Assembly: GCF_928381405.1 (NCBI RefSeq)
Contig: NZ_CAKMSB010000011.1
Coordinates: 41,532 to 105,531, forward strand
From: Rothia nasisuis
GTDB taxonomy: Bacteria; Actinomycetota; Actinomycetes; Actinomycetales; Micrococcaceae
Direction of reading: 5' to 3'
Length of the DNA: 64,000 nucleotides
Part shown: piece after piece, positions 33,040-42,062 of the stretch
How positions within the stretch are numbered: the first letter of the stretch is position 1
Layout of the letters: each line of letters starts with the position of its first letter
Translations under genes and position numbers: made by a program
Notes under the pieces: generated by a model
What the model saw: the letters and a program-made list of their open reading frames with translations, nothing else
What the model was told of the DNA's origin: nothing
Databases searched by the model: none

Positions 33040-34389
33040 ATGACTAAAACACTGCAGGATCTGATCGATGATTCAATTTTCATCTCCACCGAGTACCAGG
33101 CTCGCCTTGCCGAAATTTCAGGCGGCGCAGAATGGACGGTGGATTTCTCTGCACCGTCATTCACCCTTCAGTCTGATGCTCCCGTAAGCCTCACTCCCTA
33201 CCTGCTGGGCACCGAGTCTGAGAACCGCGGTTCTTGGATTTGGTCGTGGCAGGAACTTGGTCATTTCCCCGACCGCGTTGTTTCGGCGGCCATTCAGGCG
33301 CGTGAAAGCGGAGCGCAGCATTCTATTTCTGAGCTCACCACCGATGAGCTCCCCCTGGATTCGGGTCTGGCCCGCAAACTGACCCTGGCAGCTAAAACCC
33401 TCACCGGCATCTACGCCCACTACCCCGTCACCGCCGGTGCGGGTGTGCGCGCGTGGATTCTGGTTGAGGGCTCTGAGCTTGAGCTGGGAGACCCCACTGT
33501 CAACCGTATGGGCCAGGTCATGGCCCAGGCTCTGCAAACCGGCACAGCCGTTAACCATCTGCGTGCCGTTGACTCCTACGCTAAACTACGTGGAGCCCAC
33601 ATTGCCTGGGATACCGAGGCCACTGCTATTATCACTGCCTCGGACGGCGCCCTGCGCCTCTGGTTCGACAACGGCAAGATCTCTGGTATCGAAGCCGCAG
33701 AGCCTCAGGCAGGTGCTGATGAGCTGGCCCGCCTTGCTACCTTCGCGCGTGACCAGCGTGAACAGCTGGCATCCGAGCGCGAAGGTATCGAGACTCTGGC
33801 TGCTCAGGAGGCTACTGCTCAGACGGTTGCTCGAGAAGAAGCCGCCCGCCGTGCCGCTGAAGAAGCATCACGTGAGCAAGAGGCGAACGCTGAGGCCGCC
33901 CGAGTTGCAGAAGCAGATGCTGTAGCCGCAAAGCAGGCCGCCGCTGAGACCCACGAAGCTGACGCTGTCGCTGAACGTGAGAAGGATGCACCTGTTCTAG
34001 CTGAGCAGGCATACGAAGAAGAGATTGAGGGTACCGTCACCACCGACCGTGTCTATCCGCATGCCGATCGACCCTTCGACCGCGAACCAGCCGGTGATGC
34101 CCGCCCCGGCCGAGTCACCACGAGCGCCATTGCTGACGAGAACATTGTGCGCGAAGACGAACCCGCCGTAGATAGCCCAGCCGCCGGTCAGGGTCGAGAG
34201 ACTTCAGCCCATCAGCAGGGTGAGGGCACCGCCTACGAGGCACCCGCTGACTACGAGCAGGTTGAGGGGCACGAGCCTCCTTCCACTGACATTCGTGTGG
34301 CGGGCCAGGCACCCGACCTTGAGGCTGAGACCAAACCCAAACCCTCAGAGGAAAAGAAGGGCTTCTTTAGCCGCTTCTTTGGCCTGTAA
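33040..34389 (+). CDS. DUF6882-like protein with coiled coil and disordered tail
   Basis: A 449-residue protein from ATG 33040. The first about 230 residues form a globular domain (FISTEYQARLAEISGGAEWTVDF ... LLGTESENRGSWIWSWQELGHFP) that I associate with DUF6882. Residues about 240-310 are an Ala/Glu-rich coiled coil, then a long acidic disordered stretch, and it ends with EKKGFFSRFFGL, a short amphipathic tail common in actinobacterial membrane-associated proteins. Function unknown. It is divergent from the SseB-like gene; both may belong to the same response. Confidence 0.7.
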   Translation: MTKTLQDLIDDSIFISTEYQARLAEISGGAEWTVDFSAPSFTLQSDAPVSLTPYLLGTESENRGSWIWSWQELGHFPDRVVSAAIQARESGAQHSISELTTDELPLDSGLARKLTLAAKTLTGIYAHYPVTAGAGVRAWILVEGSELELGDPTVNRMGQVMAQALQTGTAVNHLRAVDSYAKLRGAHIAWDTEATAIITASDGALRLWFDNGKISGIEAAEPQAGADELARLATFARDQREQLASEREGIETLAAQEATAQTVAREEAARRAAEEASREQEANAEAARVAEADAVAAKQAAAETHEADAVAEREKDAPVLAEQAYEEEIEGTVTTDRVYPHADRPFDREPAGDARPGRVTTSAIADENIVREDEPAVDSPAAGQGRETSAHQQGEGTAYEAPADYEQVEGHEPPSTDIRVAGQAPDLEAETKPKPSEEKKGFFSRFFGL

Positions 34390-34412
34390 GTCTTACACCG
34401 TCTGAGCCTACT

Positions 34413-34447
34413 GTGGCCACCTGCGTTTGGGCAGGTGGCCACTTTTC
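34413..34447 (+). terminator. Rho-independent terminator
   Basis: GTGGCCACCTGC / GCAGGTGGCCAC, 12-bp perfect stem followed by TTTT, downstream of the DUF6882-like gene. Confidence 0.85.
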
Positions 34448-34547
34448 TGTGCCTCTCAGCTAGCTAACAGGGGCGGAGAGGTTGAACAGATTCAGGTGTA
34501 AGCTGGTAGACACGTGCTCGTTCATAAGAAAGCTGAGGTAAACTCCT

Positions 34548-35474
34548 GTGCCTGCACCCAGGGTCCTACCCAGGAATGAAACGGCCACAGGTGCCTTTTT
34601 CGCGGCAGGCTGCTACACCATCTGGGGGTTCTTTCCGCTCTACTTCATGCTGACCGCGCCCGCAAGCCCGCTGGAGGTAGTAGCTAGCAGAGTAGTCTTT
34701 TCGCTCATTTTTTGCCTGTTTCTCATCCCCCTGACGGGGCAAGTCGTGGCGGCCCGGCGGGCGCTATCGTCCGTTCGTACCCTGGGGCTCATGGCCCTAG
34801 CTAGCGCGCTTATCTTTGTGAACTGGCTTTTGTTTGTGGTCGCCACAACCACAGGCAATGTTATGGAGTCCTCGCTGGGCTACTATATCAACCCCATTGT
34901 GTCTGTTGCCCTTGGGGTGCTCTTTTTAGGTGAGCGGCTACGCCGCTTGCAGTGGATAGGTATTGCGGTGGCGGCGCTGGCGGTGCTGGTCATGGTGGTC
35001 TTCTATGGCCAGGTGCCCTGGCTGGGCCTGGGTTTGGCTTTTTCGTTTGGTCTCTACGGTCTGGTGAAAAAACGGGTGGGCGGAATCCCCGCGGTAGTTT
35101 CGCTCACCCTTGAAACTCTGGTTCTAACACCGTTTGCCCTGGCGCTACTCGCCTATTATTTCCACCGTGGCCAGCTCACCCTGCTAACTGAAGGGCCGGG
35201 CCATTTCACGGTTTTGGCGCTATCTGGCGTGCTAACCGCGATACCCCTCCTGCTTTTTGCCGGAGCCGCGTCTCGCGCCCCGCTCTCTCTCATCGGCATT
35301 ATTCAGTACATCGGCCCAAGCCTACAATTCGTGGTGGCTCTGTTAGTCGGAGAGCATCTAACGGCGGGCCGCTGGGCCGGTTTCGCGCTCATCTGGGTCG
35401 CTGCTCTCTTCTTTATCGTAGATTCCCTGCGACAAAACCATGCCAACAAACGACTTGCTATCGGCCAACGGTAG
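34548..35474 (+). CDS. rarD: EamA-family transporter RarD
   Basis: A 308-residue protein with ten hydrophobic segments. GAFFAAGCYTIWGFFPLYF, YYINPIVSVALGVLFLGERL and IGIIQYIGPSLQFVVALLVGEHL are strongly RarD-like. RarD belongs to the drug/metabolite exporter superfamily; its physiological substrate is not settled. GTG 34548 is the start, with GAGGT about 10 nt upstream. It stands alone. Confidence 0.9.
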   Translation: MPAPRVLPRNETATGAFFAAGCYTIWGFFPLYFMLTAPASPLEVVASRVVFSLIFCLFLIPLTGQVVAARRALSSVRTLGLMALASALIFVNWLLFVVATTTGNVMESSLGYYINPIVSVALGVLFLGERLRRLQWIGIAVAALAVLVMVVFYGQVPWLGLGLAFSFGLYGLVKKRVGGIPAVVSLTLETLVLTPFALALLAYYFHRGQLTLLTEGPGHFTVLALSGVLTAIPLLLFAGAASRAPLSLIGIIQYIGPSLQFVVALLVGEHLTAGRWAGFALIWVAALFFIVDSLRQNHANKRLAIGQR

Positions 35475-35530
35475 ACGCGCCCCAAGAGCCCGCATGGGGC
35501 GCAGGTCCCCTGAATACCGCCGCCAAGGTT

Positions 35531-36307
35531 CTAGTGGGCTGTGTTCTGTTGAGCGGTCGGGTTAAGCACCCGGGAGAGAAAGAGCTGTGTACGTTCGTGT
35601 TGCGGACTGCCAATCACCTGCTGCGCGGGGCCCTCTTCGACCACAACACCGCCGTCCATAAAGACCACGCGGTCGGCCACGTCTCGGGCGAAAGCCATTT
35701 CGTGGGTCACTACAAGCATGGTCATACCTTCGGCCGCCAGCTGGCGCATAATCGAGAGTACGTCGCCCACGGTTTCGGGATCCAGGGCACTGGTGGGCTC
35801 GTCAAAGAGCATGAGAGCCGGGTTCATGGACAGGGCACGGGCAATAGCAACGCGCTGCTGCTGGCCGCCGGAGAGCTGGTCGGGGTGGCGCTCAGCCTTA
35901 TCGGCCAGGCCCACTTTTTCGAGGTTGGCTAGGGCGATTTTCTCGGCTTCACTCTTGGAACGTTTGAGCACTTTAACCTGGGCAACAGTGCAGTTATCGA
36001 GCACGGTAAGGTGCGGGAAGAGATTGAACTGCTGAAAGACCATACCCACAGTGCGGCGCATGGCGTCAACGTCTACGTCGGGGTCGGTCACGGCGTGGCC
36101 CGCAACTTCGATGGTGCCCGAGTTAGGGGTTTCGAGCAGGTTGACGCAGCGCAGCAGGGTGGACTTGCCCGAGCCGGAGGGGCCAATGAGGCAAACGACT
36201 TCACCGGGGGCTACCGACATGTCGATGCCCTTGAGCACTTCGACGTCGCCGTAGGACTTATGCAGGTTGGTGATGGTGACGGACGCGGGTGCGGTTTGAA
36301 GAGTCAT
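35531..36307 (-). CDS. Polar amino-acid ABC transporter ATP-binding protein
   Basis: A 258-residue ATPase: Walker [14 protein letters not shown]-loop [13 protein letters not shown], signature [15 protein letters not shown], Walker [13 protein letters not shown] and the switch His in [11 protein letters not shown]. It matches the GlnQ/ArtP group closely, with the characteristic [12 protein letters not shown] and [19 protein letters not shown] end. It is the third gene of the operon after the binding protein and permease and powers import. Confidence 0.95.
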   Translation of the reverse strand: MTLQTAPASVTITNLHKSYGDVEVLKGIDMSVAPGEVVCLIGPSGSGKSTLLRCVNLLETPNSGTIEVAGHAVTDPDVDVDAMRRTVGMVFQQFNLFPHLTVLDNCTVAQVKVLKRSKSEAEKIALANLEKVGLADKAERHPDQLSGGQQQRVAIARALSMNPALMLFDEPTSALDPETVGDVLSIMRQLAAEGMTMLVVTHEMAFARDVADRVVFMDGGVVVEEGPAQQVIGSPQHERTQLFLSRVLNPTAQQNTAH

Positions 36308-36337
36308 GGCTGGTTCTTCCTGGGGTAGGTGGGTGCT

Positions 36338-37132
36338 TTACTTGCGGGAGCGGGCCTTGGCGCGCTTTTCGAAGTGGCGGGCGAGGAAGCCCAGCGGGAC
36401 GGTGATAATCAGGTAGCAGGCGCCTGCCAGGACGAGCGGGGTCAGGCCCGCGCCGGAACCCGAGATGCCTTCACGGCCGAACTTGGTTAGTTCGTACTGG
36501 GCTACAGACATACCGAGTAGGTAGACCAGGGAAGAGTCCTTGGTGAGCAGGATAATCTCGTTGGTGAGCGGGGGCAGGACGATGCGGAAGGCCTGAGGGA
36601 TAATGACGGTGACCATGGCGCGGGTGTGGCTCATACCCAGCGAACGAGCAGCCTCGTACTGGCCCTTGGGCACAGCTTCCAGACCGGCACGCAGCACCTC
36701 ACCGATGTAGGCGGCCGAAACCATACCCAGGGCCAGCATGACGGTAACGTAATTATTCAGGCGCAGGCCAAAGGCCAGGGGAATGCCGTAGCCAAAGGCG
36801 ATAAAGACCAGCAGAGCGGGTAGGCCGCGGAAGAGCTCGATGTAGAGTGAGGCTAGCCAGCGGTAGGGGGCCACCGAAGAAATCTTCATCAGCGCGAGAA
36901 CCACACCTCCGGTAAGACCCAGCGCAAAGCCTAGAGCCGTGTAAATCAGGGTGTTCTTGAGGGCAACCGTGATGATGTTGGGGAACTGCTGGGCGATAAT
37001 CTCGGGGTTGAAGGCCTTATCGCGCAGGGTTCCCCAGTCAGCGACAAGAATGACGACAAGTGCGACGATTGCCAGCAGGGCGTATTGGGCGTAGCGGGCG
37101 TAGGTTTGTTTCTGCCGGGTAGACAGTGCCAT
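36338..37132 (-). CDS. Polar amino-acid ABC transporter permease
   Basis: A 264-residue inner-membrane protein of the His/Glu/Gln/Arg permease family with about five helices. The ABC-contacting loop is EVLRAGLEAVPKGQYEAARSLGMSHTRAMVTVIIPQAFRIVLPPLTNE, the classic EAA motif. It starts MALSTRQKQTYARYAQYALL with a short cytoplasmic N-terminus. It lies between the binding-protein gene and the ATPase gene, separated from the former by a stem-loop. Confidence 0.94.
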   Translation of the reverse strand: MALSTRQKQTYARYAQYALLAIVALVVILVADWGTLRDKAFNPEIIAQQFPNIITVALKNTLIYTALGFALGLTGGVVLALMKISSVAPYRWLASLYIELFRGLPALLVFIAFGYGIPLAFGLRLNNYVTVMLALGMVSAAYIGEVLRAGLEAVPKGQYEAARSLGMSHTRAMVTVIIPQAFRIVLPPLTNEIILLTKDSSLVYLLGMSVAQYELTKFGREGISGSGAGLTPLVLAGACYLIITVPLGFLARHFEKRAKARSRK

Positions 37133-37203
37133 GGGTGGTCTTTTCCTTTTGTTTCCCCGGTTGCCCGGGCTCGTATCGGCGTAGAAGAGGGGTATACAGG
37201 TGA

Positions 37204-37234
37204 GGGGTAGGCTACGCCTGCGCTAGCCTACCCC
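37204..37234 (-). promoter_or_regulatory. Intercistronic stem-loop after the binding-protein gene
   Basis: GGGGTAGGCTA / TAGCCTACCCC, 11-bp perfect stem and 9-nt loop, without a T-tract. Such hairpins protect the upstream mRNA 3' end or attenuate the downstream genes, giving excess binding protein. Confidence 0.6.
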
Positions 37235-37277
37235 CGTTGGTGAGCTTGGGTTTATGCTACACACCCGTTGTCCGTGG

Positions 37278-38051
37278 TTACTGGGATACGCCCAGGTACT
37301 TTTCGCGCAGGTCTGCCAGGCGGCCGTCCTCTTCCATCTTCTTGAGGGTCTCGTTAGCTGCGTCGAGCAGGGCGGTGTTGTCGGTTGCGACTGCACCAGC
37401 AATCTTTTCGCCGCTTTCAATCTGCTGTGCAACCGTGAGGCTACTGTCTGACTTCAGCATTTCGGAGAGCACCGTGATGTTTCCGACGATAGCGTCTACC
37501 TGGCCGGTCTGTACTGCCTGGAGGAGCAGGCCGTTGTCTTCGTACTGGACGGTGTTGGCACCGGCCTCCTGAGCGTACTTTTCTCCGCTGGTCGCTTGCT
37601 GAACGCCAATTTTGGCGCCGGATAGGTCGGCCTCAGAGCTGATAGATGAATTCTCTGGGACGAGAATGGCAAGATCATCGTCAACGTAAGGCTCGGTAAA
37701 GTTCATGACGGTCTTGCGCTCGTCAGTGACGGTAATACCGGAAAGCGCGATGTCGCACTGCTTGGAGGAAAGGGCCACACCCGACTGGATACCCTCGAAG
37801 CTGGTGGTGAACATAGTGGCTTCAACTCCGAGGTCTGAAGCGATGGCCGAGGCGATGTCTGCATCCAGCCCTACAATCTCACCGTTTTCTTCGTATTCAA
37901 AAGGAGCGTAGGGCGGGTTGGTGCACACGGTGAGCTTTCCTTCTGCAACCAGGGCGATACCGGATTCAGTGGTGGCACCGGTGTCTGAGGAACTACAGGC
38001 GCTGAGCATCAGTGCTACTGCGGTAAGAGCGAGGGGGGCGGCCTTCTTCAT
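37278..38051 (-). CDS. Amino-acid ABC transporter substrate-binding lipoprotein
   Basis: A 257-residue family-3 solute-binding protein. The signal peptide ends in the lipobox LSAC (Cys19), so it is membrane-anchored outside the cell. [38 protein letters not shown], the ligand-binding start, is typical of the polar amino-acid group; [24 protein letters not shown] follows. It is first in its operon. Ligand (Gln, Arg or another polar amino acid) cannot be decided from sequence alone. Confidence 0.93.
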   Translation of the reverse strand: MKKAAPLALTAVALMLSACSSSDTGATTESGIALVAEGKLTVCTNPPYAPFEYEENGEIVGLDADIASAIASDLGVEATMFTTSFEGIQSGVALSSKQCDIALSGITVTDERKTVMNFTEPYVDDDLAILVPENSSISSEADLSGAKIGVQQATSGEKYAQEAGANTVQYEDNGLLLQAVQTGQVDAIVGNITVLSEMLKSDSSLTVAQQIESGEKIAGAVATDNTALLDAANETLKKMEEDGRLADLREKYLGVSQ

Positions 38052-38203
38052 GTGTTTACCTCTATCGAGTGTGGTGGGCTGTGAATGCTTTGAGCTTTAT
38101 TCTGCCCCTACCTGTGTATCAATGCAAACATATGCATGAATATTCACCTGCGTCATATGGAACCAACATGAGCTTTGGCGCTAAACATGACAAAATAGGC
38201 AGG

Positions 38204-38902
38204 GTGAACCGAGCAGACCTTTCAAAGAAGACCACCGATATCTCCTCCATGTTTGATCAGGTAGCAGAACGCTACGATCTGATGAACGGCATCATGTCGC
38301 TGGGCCAGCACATCTACTGGCGCAAGCAGACCGTAGCCGCCGTCGACGCCCGCCCGGGGCAGAAGGTGCTAGACGTTGCTGCTGGCACAGGCACCTCATC
38401 TGAACCCTTTGCCGATGCTGGCGTGAAGGTCATTGCCGCTGATCTCTCTGAAGGGATGCTCGCTGTAGGCCGCAGGCGCCGCCCCGACATCGAGTTTGTG
38501 CAGGCCGACGTCACCGCCCTCCCCTTTGCTGACAACGAGTTTGACGCTGTCACCATGAGCTACGGTCTGCGCAATGTTGCCGACTACCCCCAGGCCCTGC
38601 GTGAACTCTACCGGGTTACTAAGCCGGGCGGGCGCATCGTCATCAACGAATTCTCCACCCCCTCCCTTGCCCCTTTCCGCACCATCTACCGTAACTACAT
38701 CATGAGGCTGATACCGCCGGTCGCGCGAGCGCTCTCATCCAACCCCGAAAGCTACGAATACCTGGCCGAGTCAATCCTGGCCTGGCCCAACCAGGACGAG
38801 CTGGCGCGGCATTTCACTGAGGCAGGCTGGTCTGGGGTCCAGTACCGCAACCTGACCGGCGGCATAGTGGCCCTGCACCGCGCATATAAGCTGGCCGACT
38901 AA
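38204..38902 (+). CDS. menG: Demethylmenaquinone methyltransferase
   Basis: A 232-residue UbiE/MenG enzyme. It adds the final methyl to demethylmenaquinone with SAM. Motifs: [41 protein letters not shown] (SAM site), [33 protein letters not shown] and [11 protein letters not shown] at the end. GTG 38204 is preferred by family N-termini (VNRADLSKK); upstream ATG 38168 is possible. No SD is seen, so translation may be leaderless. hepB follows. Confidence 0.93.
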   Translation: MNRADLSKKTTDISSMFDQVAERYDLMNGIMSLGQHIYWRKQTVAAVDARPGQKVLDVAAGTGTSSEPFADAGVKVIAADLSEGMLAVGRRRRPDIEFVQADVTALPFADNEFDAVTMSYGLRNVADYPQALRELYRVTKPGGRIVINEFSTPSLAPFRTIYRNYIMRLIPPVARALSSNPESYEYLAESILAWPNQDELARHFTEAGWSGVQYRNLTGGIVALHRAYKLAD

Positions 38903-38976
38903 CCAGGTAGACTAGTGTCAGCCCGTTGTGGCATACCAGAACACAACATACAATCCCAAGAAATGTGAAAGACATC

Positions 38977-40041
38977 GTGACTGAATCCTCCAGCTCATCC
39001 GTGAGCGCCGCAGCGCTCATGCCCGATGCTGACTTCAACCTACCCAGGGGCTTTGAACTCATTGCTCAAAACCCTGAGCTTGGCCCCAAGATTCTTGAGG
39101 CCCTGTCTGAGATTGAACAGCGCCTGGATCGTTCGGTTGCCCAGACCAATCACCTGGCCGATGTGGCCTCACGCCATTTGCTGTCTGCTGGCGGTAAGCG
39201 TGTACGCCCCCTGCTCACTCTGCTGGCAGCTGAGGTGGGAGGCGGCATTAACGACCGCGTCATTGACGCGGCCGTGGCGGTAGAGCTCACCCACCTGGCG
39301 ACCCTCTACCACGACGATGTTATGGACGACGCCCCCAAACGACGTGGGGTTGATACCGCCCAGAACATTTGGGGTAACTCGGTTGCCATTTTGACCGGGG
39401 ATCTGATTTTCTCGCGGGCCTCCCTGATTGTTTCTGAGCTCGGCGGCCGTGCTCTAGCTGTTCAGGCTCAAACCTTTGAACGGCTGGTGCTGGGCCAGCT
39501 TTTTGAGACCACCGGCCCTGAAAAAAATGAAGATCTGCTGAGCCACTACATCAAGGTGATTGAGGGCAAAACCGGTTCGCTCATCGCTGCAGCCGGGTCC
39601 TACGGGACCATCCTCTCTGAGGCACCCGAGGCCACCGTGCAGATGCTAGCCCGCTACGGCGAACTCGTCGGCGTGGCCTTCCAGCTGGCAGACGACGTCA
39701 TTGATGTAACCAGTTCGTCAAGGACCTCTGGTAAGACTCCGGGCACCGACCTGCGCGAGGGAGTCCCTACTCTCCCCACTATTCTGCTTGACCGGGCCGC
39801 CGCAGCCGGTGACCTTGAGGCCCAGCATATACAGCAGCTGATTCGTGGGGATCTAACCAGCGACGAAGCTCTCCTTGAGGCAGTTGAGGCGCTCTCTACG
39901 CACCCTGTGACAGAGGAGGCCTGGGCCATGGCCTACCAGTGGGCTGATGACGCCATCGCCGCCATCGAGCCGCTCCCCGACTCGATTATTAAAGAAGCCT
40001 TGAAATCTTTCGCCCATGCCGTGGTTCGCCGCGACTCATAA
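38977..40041 (+). CDS. hepB: Polyprenyl diphosphate synthase (menaquinone side chain)
   Basis: A long-chain trans-prenyl synthase of about 354 residues. GGKRVRPLLTLL, the first aspartate-rich motif in LYHDDVMDDAPKRRG, GKTGSLIAAAGSYG and the second motif in FQLADDVIDV are all in place. Small-to-large residues before the first motif (THLATLYHDD) fit long-chain products. It follows menG by about 75 nt, so it most likely makes the menaquinone prenyl chain. GTG 38977 (VTESSSS) is used; GTG 38965 is an alternative. TAGACT at 38908-38913 may be its own -10. Confidence 0.9.
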   Translation: MTESSSSSVSAAALMPDADFNLPRGFELIAQNPELGPKILEALSEIEQRLDRSVAQTNHLADVASRHLLSAGGKRVRPLLTLLAAEVGGGINDRVIDAAVAVELTHLATLYHDDVMDDAPKRRGVDTAQNIWGNSVAILTGDLIFSRASLIVSELGGRALAVQAQTFERLVLGQLFETTGPEKNEDLLSHYIKVIEGKTGSLIAAAGSYGTILSEAPEATVQMLARYGELVGVAFQLADDVIDVTSSSRTSGKTPGTDLREGVPTLPTILLDRAAAAGDLEAQHIQQLIRGDLTSDEALLEAVEALSTHPVTEEAWAMAYQWADDAIAAIEPLPDSIIKEALKSFAHAVVRRDS

Positions 40042-40078
40042 AGACTCAGTCACAGGGCTTACAGGCAGGCCCCGTCAT

Positions 40079-40111
40079 ATATCCCGGAAGGTTACCGACC
40101 GGGATATTTTC
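40079..40111 (+). terminator. Rho-independent terminator after hepB
   Basis: ATATCCCGG / CCGGGATAT, 9-bp perfect stem followed by TTTT. Confidence 0.85.
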
Positions 40112-40132
40112 TCACCGGTTAGTCACCACTAT

Positions 40133-40160
40133 TTGAGAATTATTTATTACTTGCTAGTCT
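40133..40160 (+). promoter_or_regulatory. Promoter of the NSS transporter operon
   Basis: -35 TTGAGA (40133-40138), 16-nt spacer, extended -10 TTGC-TAGTCT (40155-40160). It is about 55 nt upstream of ATG 40216. Confidence 0.65.
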
Positions 40161-40215
40161 AAACCCACATACTACAAAAGTTTTCATCCGTCACATTTTT
40201 GCGAGGTACACTCAC

Positions 40216-41820
40216 ATGAGTACACACACCACCTCAGCGCCGAAGAAACGAGAGGGCTTCTCAAGCCGCAGAGTCTTCATCTTTGCAGCCATCGGCTCAG
40301 CCGTAGGCCTCGGTAATATCTGGCGCTTCCCCTACGTTGCCTACGATAACGGCGGCGGGGCCTTCATGATTCCCTACCTGGTCGCCCTGCTCACCGCAGG
40401 CCTGCCCTTTCTCTTCTTTGACTACGTCATTGGCCACCGTGCCCGTGCTTCTTCGCCGCTGGCCTTTCGCCGTCTGAACCGTAAAACCGAGTTCATCGGC
40501 TGGTGGCACATGGGCATCAACGTCATTATCGCCATCTATTACGCCGCGATTCTGGCCTGGGCGGTGCGCTATTTCTTCTTCTCCTTTAGCCACGCCTGGG
40601 GCAACGATCCGCAGACCTTCCTCTTCTCCGACGTCCTGCAGGTTGCTGACCCGGTAGGTTTGACCTTCGACTTCGTACCTGGCGTGCTCTGGCCCATCAT
40701 TCTGATTTGGGGTCTGCTAGCTGTCATCATGTCGCTGGGCGTGCAGAAAGGCGTTGGCCTAGCTAACCTCTTCTTCATCCCCGTTCTGGTGCTCATGTTC
40801 GTAGGCATGGTGGCCTACTCCTTGACCCTGGACGGCGCCATGATGGGCCTTGACGCCCTCTTCACCCCCAACTGGTCAGCTCTCACCGAGCCCACTGTTT
40901 GGGTTGCCGCCTACGGCCAGATTTTCTTCTCGCTCTCCATCGGCTTCGGCATCATGATTACCTACGCCTCCTACCTGAAAAACAAAACCAACCTGACCGG
41001 CTCCGGTGCAGTAGTTGGCTTCGCCAACTCTTCCTTCGAGCTACTGGCCGGTATCGGTGTGTTCGCTGCGTTGGGTTTCATGGCAACCGCCGCTGGCACC
41101 CAGGTCTCTGAGGTCGCTACCTCAGGTATTGGTCTGGCCTTCATCGCCTTCCCCACCATTATTTCTCAGGCCCCCGGTGGCACCCTCATCGGTGTACTCT
41201 TCTTCGGTTCCCTGCTCTTTGCGGGCTTTACCTCCATGATTTCTATCGTTGAGGTTATCGTGGCCGGTATTGAAGACAAGTTTAACCTGGGCCGCGTGCG
41301 CTCCACCCTGCTCGTGATTATTCCGATTGCGATTATTTCTACCGTGCTCATGGCGACCACCTCTGGCCTCTACGTGCTCGATATTCTCGATAACTTTGTC
41401 AACCAGTTCGGTATTCTGGCCGCTGGCCTAGTCTCCATCTTCGTGGTGGCCTACCTGCTACGTGCCCTGCCGGTCTTCCGCGACCACCTCAATGAGCGTT
41501 CCTCATGGAAGATGGGCCCCATCTGGATGATTCTGCTGGCCGGTATAACCCCTCTGATCCTGGGCTACTCCCTTATCAATACCTTTATCACCCTTATCAA
41601 CGAACCCTATGAGGGCTACCCCGACCAGCTGCTCAACGTTTTTGGCTGGGGCATGGTTGTGGCCCTGCTGGTCGTCGCCGTTATCGTCTCTATGCTGCCC
41701 TGGTCTAAGACCTCTCGTGCGGCACTGACTCCCCCTGCTCCCCCAGTTTCTGGCGGTCAGGTACAGCACGGTCATGTGGACACCGCAGTAGCCAACGCCC
41801 CTGAAAAGGAAGGTGCATAA
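40216..41820 (+). CDS. Sodium-dependent amino-acid symporter, NSS/SNF family
   Basis: A 534-residue, 12-helix LeuT-fold protein. GLGNIWRFPYVAYDNGGGAF is the NSS helix-1 motif with the sodium- and substrate-binding residues, and FSLSIGFGIMITYASYLKNKTNL is the helix-6 to loop region. The C-terminal SWKMGPIWMILLAGITPLIL and its extra 12th helix fit the MetP-like branch. A small-subunit gene follows after one base. Likely imports methionine and/or alanine, by analogy with Corynebacterium MetPS. Confidence 0.92.
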   Translation: MSTHTTSAPKKREGFSSRRVFIFAAIGSAVGLGNIWRFPYVAYDNGGGAFMIPYLVALLTAGLPFLFFDYVIGHRARASSPLAFRRLNRKTEFIGWWHMGINVIIAIYYAAILAWAVRYFFFSFSHAWGNDPQTFLFSDVLQVADPVGLTFDFVPGVLWPIILIWGLLAVIMSLGVQKGVGLANLFFIPVLVLMFVGMVAYSLTLDGAMMGLDALFTPNWSALTEPTVWVAAYGQIFFSLSIGFGIMITYASYLKNKTNLTGSGAVVGFANSSFELLAGIGVFAALGFMATAAGTQVSEVATSGIGLAFIAFPTIISQAPGGTLIGVLFFGSLLFAGFTSMISIVEVIVAGIEDKFNLGRVRSTLLVIIPIAIISTVLMATTSGLYVLDILDNFVNQFGILAAGLVSIFVVAYLLRALPVFRDHLNERSSWKMGPIWMILLAGITPLILGYSLINTFITLINEPYEGYPDQLLNVFGWGMVVALLVVAVIVSMLPWSKTSRAALTPPAPPVSGGQVQHGHVDTAVANAPEKEGA

Positions 41821-41821
41821 G

Positions 41822-41986
41822 ATGAGCTCCGTAGCGATTGTGATGCTAATAGTTTCCATCACCCTAATTTGGGGCGGTTTAGGGGTTGCTCTGGTCCACC
41901 TCTCCCGCCACCCCGATGATTCAAGTGGAGAGGCAGAGACTTCTACCCCTGCCCCGTGGGCAGCTGACGCAGCTCAGAACTCCTAG
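41822..41986 (+). CDS. MetS-like small subunit of the NSS transporter
   Basis: A 54-residue protein (MSSVAIVMLIVSITLIWGGL...) with one N-terminal membrane helix, the conserved IWGGL segment, a short HLSRHPDD turn and an acidic tail. Known small subunits of methionine/alanine NSS transporters (MetS) have this form. ATG 41822 lies one base past the stop of the symporter gene, so translation is coupled. It would be missed by length cut-offs. Confidence 0.85.
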   Translation: MSSVAIVMLIVSITLIWGGLGVALVHLSRHPDDSSGEAETSTPAPWAADAAQNS

Positions 41987-42000
41987 CTATATATGCACAC

Positions 42001-42039
42001 AGGCCGGGCCCCTACACCTCAGGTGTAGGGGCCCGGCCT
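42001..42039. terminator. Very stable terminator hairpin between metS-like and menD
   Basis: A near-perfect palindrome with 19-bp arms beginning AGGCCGGGCC and a single central C, between convergent genes; it serves both directions. Confidence 0.75.
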
Positions 42040-42062
42040 ATACACTTTGAGGCCTGTGCCTT

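Noticed and set aside
37204..37234. Transcription terminator splitting the ABC operon
   Set aside because: No T-tract follows the stem and the permease and ATPase genes lack another clear promoter, so an intercistronic stem-loop is more likely.
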